DNA from: Sedimentisphaerales bacterium
GTDB lineage: Bacteria > Planctomycetota > Phycisphaerae > Sedimentisphaerales > Anaerobacaceae
NCBI GenBank assembly: GCA_016930645.1
Contig: JAFGGH010000098.1
Location: 1-64,000 of the forward strand
Length of the DNA: 64,000 bases
Direction of reading: 5' to 3'
Shown here: positions 35,688 to 43,912 of the stretch, piece after piece
Layout: each line of letters begins with the position of its first letter
Numbering within the stretch: position 1 is the stretch's first letter
Notes under the pieces: model-generated
Seen by the model: the letters and a program-made list of their open reading frames with translations, nothing else
Told to the model about the DNA's origin: nothing
The model's database searches: none
Position numbers and translations under genes: made by a program

Positions 35688-36850
35688 CCTCGTTACTGAA
35701 ATGGATAACAACAGCTCCAAAAGCCTTGTGGTTCAAAGACAGTATCTGTGCCAAAGATAAAGTATCAGATGAGGTTGTTGACGAACCACAGGATAATTAC
35801 ACCCATGTCGGTAACATGCAATGCCGCATCGAAACAGGTCTCGGATTACAAAACGAACAGGTCTTTACCGTTAAGCTGCTGGGAAAAATACAGACAGACA
35901 AAGCAGGCAGATTAGTCAGTTTGAAACTGAATATTGATGAGTTAAACGAAACAAATAACCAGTATGTGTCTGTTTACCGTCGCAACGAAAACAACAGTGA
36001 CGCACAGCTTTTGCCATTCGAGTATATTTGTGAGCTTGGTAAAATAAATCACAAAGAAAAGGAATTCGCAGACTGGATTTCCGCAGCGAAGATAAAACCC
36101 GAATGGATGCTTTTCAGCCGGAAAGGCAGCCGGCGGATAAGAATAACAGTACTGCTTTTCAATTTGGAAAATTCGGATGTTTACGCACAGTGTGAGACTT
36201 TTTTCGAATTTTACAACCGTGATTTAGGTTACATTGACATAGCAGAAAATGCTGAAAGGGCAAAAGCGCTTGCGGTAACTTTGGCTTTTGCGCTATCGGC
36301 TGCCGACGGAAGAATGTATAAAACCGAAATTGAAAAGATTAAGGAATGGACGCTTAAGACCTTCCAGATTGACAGGGATAATAAAGCGCAAAAGGAACTT
36401 GTAAAAGCTTTGAGGAAAACCATCCGCTTTTTCAAAAGAGGGCAAAATGTAAATATCGAAGATTTATGCAAAGAGCTGTCCGGAATTACCGAAGTCTGGC
36501 AGAGATATGATATACTGTCGCTATGTCTTAATGTTGCCGAGACCAAAGGATTTATCTCCGCAGGACAGATAAAAGTTCTCAAGAATTTATCAAAATGGTT
36601 CAATATAGAGCCGGAATGTTTCCGCGCGATGCTTGAGCGGCTGGCGCCTGTGGATACTCATGAGGTCCAGGACCCGGAGCTGATTTTCGGTTTGCATTCC
36701 AGGCTCAGCAGGGAACAAAAAAGGGAATTGCTAAACAACGAATATAAAAAGTGGAACGCGCGAGTAACCAACTTAAATCCACAGGTACAAAGCCAGGCCG
36801 AGCAGATGCTCGAGCTTATAACAAACACACGCAGCAAATGCCTGAATTAG
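35645..36850 (+). CDS. TerB-like domain protein of the Hsp70 cluster
   Basis: A 401-residue soluble protein. The N-terminal half (about 50-195) is beta-rich and unrecognised. Residues about 200-345 match the helical TerB/DjlA N-terminal type, with ALAVTLAFALSAADGRMYKTE (an acidic D-x-R motif) and a second half repeat near 290-330. The last 45 residues (NNEYKKWNARVTNLNPQVQSQ) look like a short helical motif found after TerB domains in Hsp70-linked proteins. No HPD of a J-domain is seen. It overlaps the DnaK-like gene by 43 bases. A role as co-chaperone or adaptor is inferred from position. Confidence 0.7.
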   Translation: MSEQRTIRACKSAIASLLKWITTAPKALWFKDSICAKDKVSDEVVDEPQDNYTHVGNMQCRIETGLGLQNEQVFTVKLLGKIQTDKAGRLVSLKLNIDELNETNNQYVSVYRRNENNSDAQLLPFEYICELGKINHKEKEFADWISAAKIKPEWMLFSRKGSRRIRITVLLFNLENSDVYAQCETFFEFYNRDLGYIDIAENAERAKALAVTLAFALSAADGRMYKTEIEKIKEWTLKTFQIDRDNKAQKELVKALRKTIRFFKRGQNVNIEDLCKELSGITEVWQRYDILSLCLNVAETKGFISAGQIKVLKNLSKWFNIEPECFRAMLERLAPVDTHEVQDPELIFGLHSRLSREQKRELLNNEYKKWNARVTNLNPQVQSQAEQMLELITNTRSKCLN

Positions 36851-37184
36851 CCCTTCTTTTATCAGGTATTGGCACCTTAAAAAAGTCATACCTTAAATAA
36901 TAAAAACCTCTTGCAAAACATTTTTACAATGTTACAATATAATCAAAGGTGAGGGACGAAAAAATACGCCCGGCTTTTTAACGAACCGTAATTAGGGAAA
37001 ACAATACCTGATAAAGCCGTCCAGCTAAGAGGAAGAAAAAAATTAGGATATGAAAGTGTAAATCCTGGTAAAATTAAAGCTCTTAATAAAAACACTCTAC
37101 TTTAACAAAGGGGATATAAACAACGAATTGTCTTAATAAGCTTCAAGAATTTGCTTATTTTTAACCGAAAATAGAGGTGGTGTT
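36851..37184 (+). other. Intergenic region with promoter and possible structured leader
   Basis: No coding frame is seen in these 334 bp. A promoter-like pair TTGCAA (36911-36916), 16 bases, TACAAT (36933-36938) is followed by a leader in which CGGCTTT (36971-36977) pairs with AAAGCCG (37013-37019) around an inner AGG/CCT stem. The leader is about 240 nt long before the ATG at 37185. Confidence 0.45.
36911..36938 (+). promoter_or_regulatory. Likely promoter of the HEAT-like gene
   Basis: TTGCAA, 16-base spacer, TACAAT, with a further TATAAT overlapping the -10 region (36937-36942). It is the best sigma-70-like site in the gap. Confidence 0.5.
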
Positions 37185-37682
37185 ATGAAACTGCCGAAAA
37201 GAAAACCAACAGGACGGGAAAAAGACGAAGAATCAATCAAGCTGCTTGAGGAACTGAGAGAAAAGCTACACTGTGATAATTCCTCGGTTGCTCGCCGTGC
37301 GGCCTTTGAACTGTCGTGGAAGCAGGAAGATGGCATTGAGATTCTCGGGGAGGCCTTATTTTCTAAAAGTTCACTTCGAGCCAAAAGTGCGGCTTGCTAC
37401 GGCCTTCGCAATATGCACGGCAGAATGAGAAAGCTCAGCATGATCGTTATCAACAAAGGTGCTGAAAGTAACGACAGAAATATTCGGCAAACCTGCAAAA
37501 AAGCATTAGAGCTAATAGAGCAAAGCCCGAGCAGAAGGTCAAAACCGAAGAAAAAACACAAGGAAAAGAAGTACGAAATAAGAGAAGTGCGGCCTCGCAG
37601 ACATAAAAAACCAAAGAGAAGGGTTTCTCATACAAGTCCCCGCGAAATGGGTTATCAATCCAGGCGGAACTTCAACAGATAA
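37185..37682 (+). CDS. Small basic protein with a HEAT-like helical core
   Basis: A 165-residue protein. Residues 15-110 form alternating helices with HEAT-type spacing (VARRAAFELSW, LRAKSAACYGL, NIRQTCKKALELI). The last 50 residues are extremely basic and disordered (KKKHKEKK, RRHKKPKRR), typical of nucleic-acid or ribosome contact. The ATG has GAGGTGG upstream. The function is unknown; nucleic-acid binding is inferred from charge only. Confidence 0.7.
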   Translation: MKLPKRKPTGREKDEESIKLLEELREKLHCDNSSVARRAAFELSWKQEDGIEILGEALFSKSSLRAKSAACYGLRNMHGRMRKLSMIVINKGAESNDRNIRQTCKKALELIEQSPSRRSKPKKKHKEKKYEIREVRPRRHKKPKRRVSHTSPREMGYQSRRNFNR

Positions 37683-37739
37683 TAAGCCGAATCTGTCCAT
37701 TTTCCTCAAAATGGGCAATATATAAATTTGGGTTATTTC

Positions 37740-37768
37740 TTGACATTTTACGCTATTTTTCTTATATT
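37740..37768 (+). promoter_or_regulatory. Strong sigma-70 promoter of the AAA regulator gene
   Basis: TTGACA (37740-37745), 17-base spacer, TATATT (37763-37768). The leader of about 125 nt before the TTG start contains GCCC/GGGC arms (near 37797 and 37845) and CGGCTTTTTA, a word also found in the leader at 36971. Confidence 0.7.
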
Positions 37769-37898
37769 AATATGACTTACACTGGGTGAATTATATGCCC
37801 GGAAAACGGCTTTTTAGACCATAGCACGGAGGTGAGCTTTCAGGGCGTCAGAGATGATAGGGGCTTGCCTTACGGGTATAGAGAATTGGAGAGAGTAA

Positions 37899-38924
37899 TT
37901 GGCTGACTGGGTTGACAATGTGAATTTTCCTTCGACCGATTCTCAATCTTCGAAAAAGAAAAATAACAGCGGTGATTATCTCGTATGGCAGCCGTCGGTT
38001 TTATTGGCTGTCAGTGAGAAGATTGAATCAATCGGCAAAAGAGACTGCCCTGTTATCATAAGAGGAGAAACCGGCACCGCCAAAGAAACTCTTGCCCGCC
38101 AGATACACGCACACAGCAATAGAAAATTGAATCCCTTTGTTCCTGTCAACTGCGGAACTCTCAAAGGCAAAATCCTTGCCAGCCAGCTTTTCGGCCTGGT
38201 TACCAAAGACAGCCCTATGGAAAACACGTTAAGCCTCGGTATATTCAGAGCCGCTGACAAAGGCACGGTATTTCTTGACGATATTGACAAGCTGTCGATT
38301 GAGATGCAGGCAAAAATCCTTCAGGTTCTAAAACACCATTATATTCAGCCGGTTGGTACGATGGAGCATTATAATGTTAATGTCAGGATTATTTGTGCTA
38401 CCGCGGTTGACCTTAGAGAAGCTGTAAAAAATAATAGTTTTTTATCTGATTTATACTTTAGACTCAATGTTGCCACACTTGAACTGCCCCCTTTACGTCA
38501 TCAGCCTGACGATATAGTTATCCTGGCGAGGCACTTTCTTGACGTGAATGCCCGGATGTATAACGAGCCCATTAAAGAGCTTTTGCCTTCGGCCCAGAAG
38601 GCCTTGAGCAGATACCACTGGCCGGGAAATGTCAGAGAGTTAGCAAGCATTATAGAAAGAGCATTTGTAATGAGCCGCTCGGATAAGATAAGCATTGAGG
38701 ATTTGCCTGAAGAAATAGTAAAAGTTGAAATTGTGCCACCGGCTGATAATGAAGATAAATTCCCCGGTCTTGATGATGTTGGCAAAGAGCTTGTAACACG
38801 GGCACTGGAAAAAACCAGAGGACAAAAAATGGCTGCGGCGGAGCTTTTAAAAATCGACCATAGAAAACTTAACCGCCTTATAAAAAAATACGACCTCGAT
38901 ATCAGCGAATTCAAAGACAAATAA
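37899..38924 (+). CDS. Sigma-54-type AAA+ regulator lacking GAFTGA
   Basis: A 341-residue protein with only the AAA+ core and a Fis-type HTH; no receiver is present. Walker A is GETGTAKETLAR (near 55), Walker B GTVFLDDID (about 122), arginine finger region SDLYFRLNVA, and sensor II WPGNVRELASIIERA. The C-terminal HTH ends RALEKTRGQKMAAAELLKIDHRKLNRLI. Where sigma-54 activators have GAFTGA, this protein reads LVTKDSPMENTLS, so direct contact with sigma-54 is doubtful. It starts at TTG 37899 with GGAG seven bases upstream. A good sigma-54 promoter lies downstream at 39151. Confidence 0.88.
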   Translation: MADWVDNVNFPSTDSQSSKKKNNSGDYLVWQPSVLLAVSEKIESIGKRDCPVIIRGETGTAKETLARQIHAHSNRKLNPFVPVNCGTLKGKILASQLFGLVTKDSPMENTLSLGIFRAADKGTVFLDDIDKLSIEMQAKILQVLKHHYIQPVGTMEHYNVNVRIICATAVDLREAVKNNSFLSDLYFRLNVATLELPPLRHQPDDIVILARHFLDVNARMYNEPIKELLPSAQKALSRYHWPGNVRELASIIERAFVMSRSDKISIEDLPEEIVKVEIVPPADNEDKFPGLDDVGKELVTRALEKTRGQKMAAAELLKIDHRKLNRLIKKYDLDISEFKDK

Positions 38925-38993
38925 TTCCGATTTCACCTCTTAATTACCTGCCGAATATGCAAGTATTCTTTTTTACGGTAAGTTTTTCATAAG

Positions 38994-39011
38994 TGATTTA
39001 TTCGTAAATCA
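38994..39011. repeat. Inverted repeat, possible operator
   Basis: TGATTTA and TAAATCA flank TTCG, a perfect 7-bp inverted repeat about 150 bases upstream of the sigma-54 promoter. Position fits an activator site. Confidence 0.4.
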
Positions 39012-39046
39012 TTATGTCCGCACCAGCCATTTCTGACTTACCAAAA

Positions 39047-39082
39047 CGGCAAATTTTTACAAAAGGCCGTATCATTTTGCCG
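39047..39082. repeat. Spaced inverted repeat, possible activator site
   Basis: CGGCAAA (39047-39053) and TTTGCCG (39076-39082) are perfect 7-bp arms 22 bases apart, about 70-100 bases upstream of the sigma-54 promoter, the usual range for enhancer binding. Confidence 0.4.
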
Positions 39083-39150
39083 AACTGCGGCCAATGCTCT
39101 ATTTCCTTATACAATAAGGACTTGCGATAATATTTTTAGCAATGCTATTT

Positions 39151-39166
39151 TGGCATACATATTGCG
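39151..39166 (+). promoter_or_regulatory. Sigma-54 (-24/-12) promoter
   Basis: TGGCATACATATTGCG matches the TGGCAY-N5-TTGC consensus, with GG and GC at the required 12-base distance. It lies about 46 bases before the ATG of the pseudo-receiver gene. Confidence 0.75.
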
Positions 39167-39211
39167 ATTAATCCTGATGGAATGTAAGTATGTTTTTATA
39201 AGGTTTTGAAT

Positions 39212-39586
39212 ATGTACGCGTCTGATGAATATGTCCTATTAGTCGGCTTAGCTGAATTTCGTAATGTCTCAGGTACGTTGTTTACCGGATTGCTCGAAGT
39301 TGAAACCGGCTTTGAAGCGCTTCAGCAGATTCGCATTAAGGTGCCGGTGACCCTGATAGCTCCATGGCATCTGCCTGATATGCCTGACGGCATATTGTTC
39401 AGGCGGATACTCACAGGCGGCACTTCATTACCAACTGTTGCCTTAGTGGATTCTTCGGATTTTTCTCAGGAAGTCTCGGCACGGGGCCTTGGTGTTACTG
39501 TTGTTGTAGACAAGGATATTCCGCCGTCGAGTCTCGGTGAGTTGATATATCATCTTACAGATGTACACACAGTAACCGGGACATAA
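39212..39586 (+). CDS. Pseudo-receiver protein under sigma-54 control
   Basis: A 124-residue protein with the length and hydrophobic pattern of a receiver (EYVLLVGL at the start, VTLIAPWHLPDMPDG in the middle, VTVVVDKDIPPSSLGELI near the end). The first acidic pair is absent and the phospho-acceptor position reads A-P-W, so phosphorylation is unlikely. I use ATG 39212, with AAGG eight bases upstream; TTG 39206 is possible. It is directly downstream of the AAA+ regulator gene and has its own sigma-54 promoter. Confidence 0.65.
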   Translation: MYASDEYVLLVGLAEFRNVSGTLFTGLLEVETGFEALQQIRIKVPVTLIAPWHLPDMPDGILFRRILTGGTSLPTVALVDSSDFSQEVSARGLGVTVVVDKDIPPSSLGELIYHLTDVHTVTGT

Positions 39587-39628
39587 ATTTTTAAAAACTA
39601 AATATGTTTACTCTCTCTCCTCTTCTTG

Positions 39629-39670
39629 AGGATTCAATAGTTGCATCGCACGATATAGCTATTGAATCCT
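39629..39670. terminator. Hairpin between convergent genes
   Basis: AGGATTCAATAG (39629-39640) pairs perfectly with CTATTGAATCCT (39659-39670), loop 18 bases. It lies between the pseudo-receiver and OPT transporter stop codons and may serve both as a terminator. Confidence 0.55.
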
Positions 39671-39728
39671 GTTAAAAACAAAGCGCGGCAATTTTTCTGT
39701 CGCGGTTTAATATATACGCTCTTTTTAT

Positions 39729-41621
39729 TTACAGGCTCTTGCTTTTAGCTGCTCGCCACAGCCAGAAAGCTATAACTACAAGCAAAACCACTCCGAGTAA
39801 TGGGCTGTGGAACTTGTCACTCAACGCAAGAAAATCTGGATTTTGCGTTAAGACTATCGGTATAGCCAGAGCGATTCCTGCTAATGCCTCACCGGTAATC
39901 AGGCCTGACGCGAGTAACAATCCATTTTCATTTGTCGATTCTTTTTTGCGATTAACAAACCAAGCTATCAAACCGCCTAAAAAAATCGGCACCTCCAGCT
40001 CAAACGGCAGATAAATCCCAATAGCCACGGCGAGAACTGGTGTCCTGAAATTTGACCCTTTGAATTTCAGATACGCGTCAAGCGCGATAATCAAAACCGC
40101 CAGCCCAGCCCCGATAGAAACAAACCCCCACGGTAATTGCCCCTGAAAGACTCCTTTTGCCACCGCTGCCATGAGGTTTGCCTGCGGTGCGGCCAGGGCG
40201 TTTTCAGTGGCGGACGAATGGCCTGCAAAGCCGTATGCCTTTTGCAATAAAATCAGTACCGGTGCCATAACAAAGGCCGCAGACACCGTACCGACTATCT
40301 GCATAATCTGCTGTTTGAAAGGGGTAGCGCCTACGAGATAGCCGGTTTTCAGGTCCTGCATATTGTCACCGGCTATTGCCGCCGCGCAGCAAACTACCGA
40401 ACCTATTATAATCGCCGCCGCCGGGCCGCTGGCAGCATCCGAACCCATCAAAAATAATAAAAGCAGCGCCGAAACAAGAACAGTAGCGATAGTTATTCCG
40501 GATATCGGATTATTACTTGAACCGACTAACCCTGCCATATAGCCAGCCACCGCACTGAACACAAAACCGGCGACAAGCATCATTATTGCCATCGGCGCCG
40601 ATACTGATATATCTTTTACAAAATACTGATATAAAAGAAACAGCGGCACAACAGAGACAGCAATTAGAATCAATATCCACTTTATAGGCATGTCCCTTTC
40701 GGTTCTTTCGATTGCCGCGTTTTCACCGGCGACATTCTTATATGCCTTCAGACCGCTCTTGATTCCGCTGACTAATGGGCCTCGCAGTTGAACAATTGTC
40801 CAAAGCCCCCCTGCCAGCATCGCTCCGACACCGATGTAGCGGGTTTTAGCTGACCATAACTGCCCTGCCAAATCCAAAGCGGCAACAGGCTCACCATTAA
40901 CGACTGGCCAATCCTGCATGGCGGCGCAAATTGGTATCGCGATTAACCAGTTGAGCAATCCGCCGAGAAAAATCAAAACCGCTATATTCAAACCGACTAT
41001 ATACCCCACCGAAAGCAGTGCCGGTGACAGGCCGGTTCCCAGATAACCAAGTGTTCCTTTCATTCGCCAGGCGTATTCAATCGAGCCAGGCCAGAGACGT
41101 AATCCGCCTGAAGCGAATTTGAAAAGCCCCCCTGCTATCGCGGCCTTGGCGATTTTCTTAATACCGCCTTTGCCTTTTTCACCGGATTTCAAAACCTCCG
41201 CAGTTGCGATGCCTTCGGGAAATTTTAATTTTGCCTCGACTATAAGTGCACGGCGTAATGGAATTGTAAATAACACGCCAAGTAAGCCGCCGAATCCGGC
41301 TATCAACGTAACAGAAAGAAAGTTAAATTCCTTCCAGTAGTCTAAGATTAAAAGAGCAGGCAGGGTAAAAATTACCCCTGCTGCCAGTGACTCACCCGCC
41401 GATGCCGCCGTCTGAACAATGTTGTTTTCGAGAATATTGCTTTTACGGAAAAGTCTCAAAACTCCCATCGAAACCACCGCTGCTGGAATCGATGCTGATA
41501 CCGTCATACCAGCGAACAGACCGAGGTACGCGTTTGCCGCCGCGAGTATTACCGACAGTATTACGCCGAGTAAAACGGCCTTGAGTGTAATTTCCGGCAG
41601 GCTGGTCCGTTTTTCTTCCAT
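39729..41621 (-). CDS. OPT family oligopeptide transporter
   Basis: A 630-residue membrane protein with about 14-16 hydrophobic segments. The N-terminus ITLKAVLLGVILSVILAAANAYLGLFAGMTVSASIPAAVV matches bacterial OPT proteins, as do NIVQTAASAGESLAAGVIFT, FPEGIATAEVLK and DNMQDLKTGYLVGATPFKQQ. The first of these is written here only by its parts: ITLKAVLLG at residues 11-19 and GLFAGMTVSASIPAAVVSMG at about 33-52. The family takes up oligopeptides or metal chelates by proton symport. The gene may be co-transcribed with the beta-helix lipoprotein gene 78 bases upstream. Confidence 0.93.
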   Translation of the reverse strand: MEEKRTSLPEITLKAVLLGVILSVILAAANAYLGLFAGMTVSASIPAAVVSMGVLRLFRKSNILENNIVQTAASAGESLAAGVIFTLPALLILDYWKEFNFLSVTLIAGFGGLLGVLFTIPLRRALIVEAKLKFPEGIATAEVLKSGEKGKGGIKKIAKAAIAGGLFKFASGGLRLWPGSIEYAWRMKGTLGYLGTGLSPALLSVGYIVGLNIAVLIFLGGLLNWLIAIPICAAMQDWPVVNGEPVAALDLAGQLWSAKTRYIGVGAMLAGGLWTIVQLRGPLVSGIKSGLKAYKNVAGENAAIERTERDMPIKWILILIAVSVVPLFLLYQYFVKDISVSAPMAIMMLVAGFVFSAVAGYMAGLVGSSNNPISGITIATVLVSALLLLFLMGSDAASGPAAAIIIGSVVCCAAAIAGDNMQDLKTGYLVGATPFKQQIMQIVGTVSAAFVMAPVLILLQKAYGFAGHSSATENALAAPQANLMAAVAKGVFQGQLPWGFVSIGAGLAVLIIALDAYLKFKGSNFRTPVLAVAIGIYLPFELEVPIFLGGLIAWFVNRKKESTNENGLLLASGLITGEALAGIALAIPIVLTQNPDFLALSDKFHSPLLGVVLLVVIAFWLWRAAKSKSL

Positions 41622-41699
41622 AAAAGTAACTGTTTCTCTTCCCTGATACTGTCTATATATCAGTCACGATACTTTTAATGAAATGTTACATCTTCTTTC

Positions 41700-43349
41700 C
41701 TATTCCATCGCGCCGATGCAACAACTGTCTTTATCGAGCGGCCTGCCAAGCAAATCTTGTCCGCCGTTGTCCGGAATCATAATGCCTTTGCCGATGCAGG
41801 GAGAATCCTTCTGCAAACGGAAATTAAGGATATACGGGTCCTTACTGAATCCTTTATCTGTTGATAATGCCCCGCGCTCGCCGACCGACAACATCAGTTC
41901 TTTGAATTTCGGGTCGGCCGTGATGGCTTTTTTGCCATCCGGCAGGCTGTCGAACGTTCCGTAATAAAGATTATTCAGAAACACCGTCCCGATGCTGCCG
42001 CCCAATTCGTTATCTGCGGTGTCCTCGACATAGAAGATATTGTTCTGAAAGACGGTATTCTCAGACCAGCCGCCGCCTTCCCAGTCACCCATCGAAACAA
42101 TGGTGCGGTCCATTTTGTCGTTTGCTTTTTTGGGAATGATAAACGTATTGTTATATATCTGTGTGTCTTTACAGGGACCATTGATATGAAAGGTCGGGCT
42201 ATGGTATCCCCATCTGGGATCGTTGCGTATACCGTCATTGATACTGAGATTGTACCGCACAATCGTCCCGATATTGCCGATATTTTCCGGCATCTTCTTT
42301 TTCCCGTCAGTGCATATCAGACAAAAACCCCCTTCATTATCATGACTGAAGTTATACTGGATAATAGTGTTTTGGCAGTTCCAGTCCGAATCGAATCCCT
42401 GACCGTCCCCCCACGCCTTATGGTCGCTGACTTCGTTGAACTGGATAATCGTGTTGTCACAGCTCCATGGCCAAATACCTGCCGCCCACTGACCTTCCGG
42501 AAGCAATCGCGTGCAGTTACGCATCCGGTTATATTCGACAATTGCACCATCGCAGCCGATAGGAACAATTCCGTCACCGGGTATCTCCTCTAAAAGGTTT
42601 CCCCTGAACACAACATTCAGATTAGGATACCATTGGTCCCTCTCCCAGTAAGCTTCCTGGATAATGCCGTTACGCTGACATTGTTTAATCAGACAATTTT
42701 CCACAATAATACCGTCAAAACGAGACTTCGTAGAACCTCCGTTGGAAAGATAAATCCCCTGCCCGCCGCCTTTGCCTTTATTAAGGCTGCCGTTGACATT
42801 GTGAACGAAAAGACCGTCAAGAATAATATGCTTTGCCGTGCCGAAGTCGAAAATTTCTACCGATGCGCCGCTGCGGCGAGGCTCATCTTCCGGACCGGTA
42901 TTAGTCAGTTCCAGACTACGTACCTCCCAGCCTTGAACATTATACAGCATCAGCGCCGCTTTGAACTTGCCTTCTGCGTCAATTCGAGGCAGACCCTCGT
43001 ATCTTCCAGAAGACTTCTTGTTGCCGTACTGGTCTATACGGATAGGATTTTCAGTTGTGCCCGAACCTTGCGGTTTAAGCTGTCCTTTCCAGACCGACCC
43101 TGCCTTAAAAAGAATCGTATCGCCGGCCGAATATGTCTTACTGTTGACTACATCGAGACTCTTCCATGCCCTGCGTTTGGACAAACCATTGTTACTGTCA
43201 TCGCCCTTTTGACTATCGACATAATATGTCCTGGACGAAATTCCTTTCGTTTTTTCCGAGGCACCAGAAACTGACTCAACATCGGCCCGGTACGTTGCAC
43301 AACCTGACAAAATCACTGCCAGAATAAAACTGCATAGATTACGTTTCAT
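41700..43349 (-). CDS. Beta-helix lipoprotein (pectate-lyase superfamily)
   Basis: A 549-residue protein with a type II signal peptide (AVILSGCATY, lipidated Cys near residue 18). The mature part opens with TYYVDSQKGDDSNNGLS, a DUF1565-like start, and continues as a right-handed parallel beta-helix (about 70-520). Repeating N-x-x-I/F units such as NTIIQFNEVSDH and NTIIQYNFSHD are visible. This fold binds or cleaves polysaccharides; the catalytic residues are not identifiable here. GAGGTGA precedes the ATG. An outer-membrane or periplasmic location is inferred from the lipobox. Confidence 0.85.
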   Translation of the reverse strand: MKRNLCSFILAVILSGCATYRADVESVSGASEKTKGISSRTYYVDSQKGDDSNNGLSKRRAWKSLDVVNSKTYSAGDTILFKAGSVWKGQLKPQGSGTTENPIRIDQYGNKKSSGRYEGLPRIDAEGKFKAALMLYNVQGWEVRSLELTNTGPEDEPRRSGASVEIFDFGTAKHIILDGLFVHNVNGSLNKGKGGGQGIYLSNGGSTKSRFDGIIVENCLIKQCQRNGIIQEAYWERDQWYPNLNVVFRGNLLEEIPGDGIVPIGCDGAIVEYNRMRNCTRLLPEGQWAAGIWPWSCDNTIIQFNEVSDHKAWGDGQGFDSDWNCQNTIIQYNFSHDNEGGFCLICTDGKKKMPENIGNIGTIVRYNLSINDGIRNDPRWGYHSPTFHINGPCKDTQIYNNTFIIPKKANDKMDRTIVSMGDWEGGGWSENTVFQNNIFYVEDTADNELGGSIGTVFLNNLYYGTFDSLPDGKKAITADPKFKELMLSVGERGALSTDKGFSKDPYILNFRLQKDSPCIGKGIMIPDNGGQDLLGRPLDKDSCCIGAME

Positions 43350-43684
43350 GATTCACCTCACTAAATTGTTATTATTTGGGGTTTGTTTTGAGAATAAGTA
43401 TTTATTAACTGACATTTTTCATTTAAACGATTAAAAAACACGATTCACTCTTTAGCACATCGAAAATTCTACCCCAAAGCCGCCCGCAGCGTCAAGAAAA
43501 ATCATTCCCATGCCAATTTCCCACCTTTTCACACCTTTCATACCATTCACACTTTTACTATCTCTGTGCCTTGTTTCGGGAACTGAAACATCGGGGACTA
43601 ATTTCCCTTGTACTGAGGAAAATTTAGCCCCGTCATTTTCACCCTCCGCAGGCGGGTAGCCTTTGGCGAAGCCGGGCGGCCTCT

Positions 43685-43708
43685 CCCTGTACCGCGCCTG
43701 GTACAGGG
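43685..43708. repeat. 9-bp perfect hairpin in intergenic DNA
   Basis: CCCTGTACC (43685-43693) and GGTACAGGG (43700-43708) with a 6-base loop, followed by a GGCTAAAAA stretch reminiscent of the CTAAATA tail of the REP-like hairpins. Confidence 0.45.
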
Positions 43709-43802
43709 TCTGTGGCTAAAAACATATCTTCAATTTCTTCATGATTAAATAATCTGAGGGAATCAGTGTTAATCTGTGTCTGAAAAAAGTAACAGACTTT
43801 TC

Positions 43803-43830
43803 TTGACTCCGGCGCTTATAAACATATAAT
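43803..43830 (+). promoter_or_regulatory. Sigma-70 promoter of acsA
   Basis: TTGACT (43803-43808), 16-base spacer, perfect TATAAT (43825-43830), about 80 bases before the ATG. Confidence 0.75.
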
Positions 43831-43912
43831 TAAAGGTCTTTAGATGAGGGGCAGGTAAAGCCCAATAGTAAAAAATTGTAGTTTTTTAACGCTTAATGCA
43901 AAGGAGATTGTA

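Larger units (their letters stand above)
43350..43912. other. Long divergent intergenic region
   Basis: No coding frame is convincing in these 563 bp. The left part is AT-rich upstream sequence of the lipoprotein gene. The middle holds a half REP-like word TTTAGCCCC (43623-43631) and a perfect 9-bp hairpin CCCTGTACC/GGTACAGGG (43685-43708). The right part has the acsA promoter at 43803-43830. Confidence 0.55.

Noticed and set aside
42633-43274. Plus-strand frame of 213 codons inside the beta-helix lipoprotein gene
   Set aside because: The minus strand has a lipobox, beta-helix repeats and a good ribosome site; the plus frame has no recognisable features.
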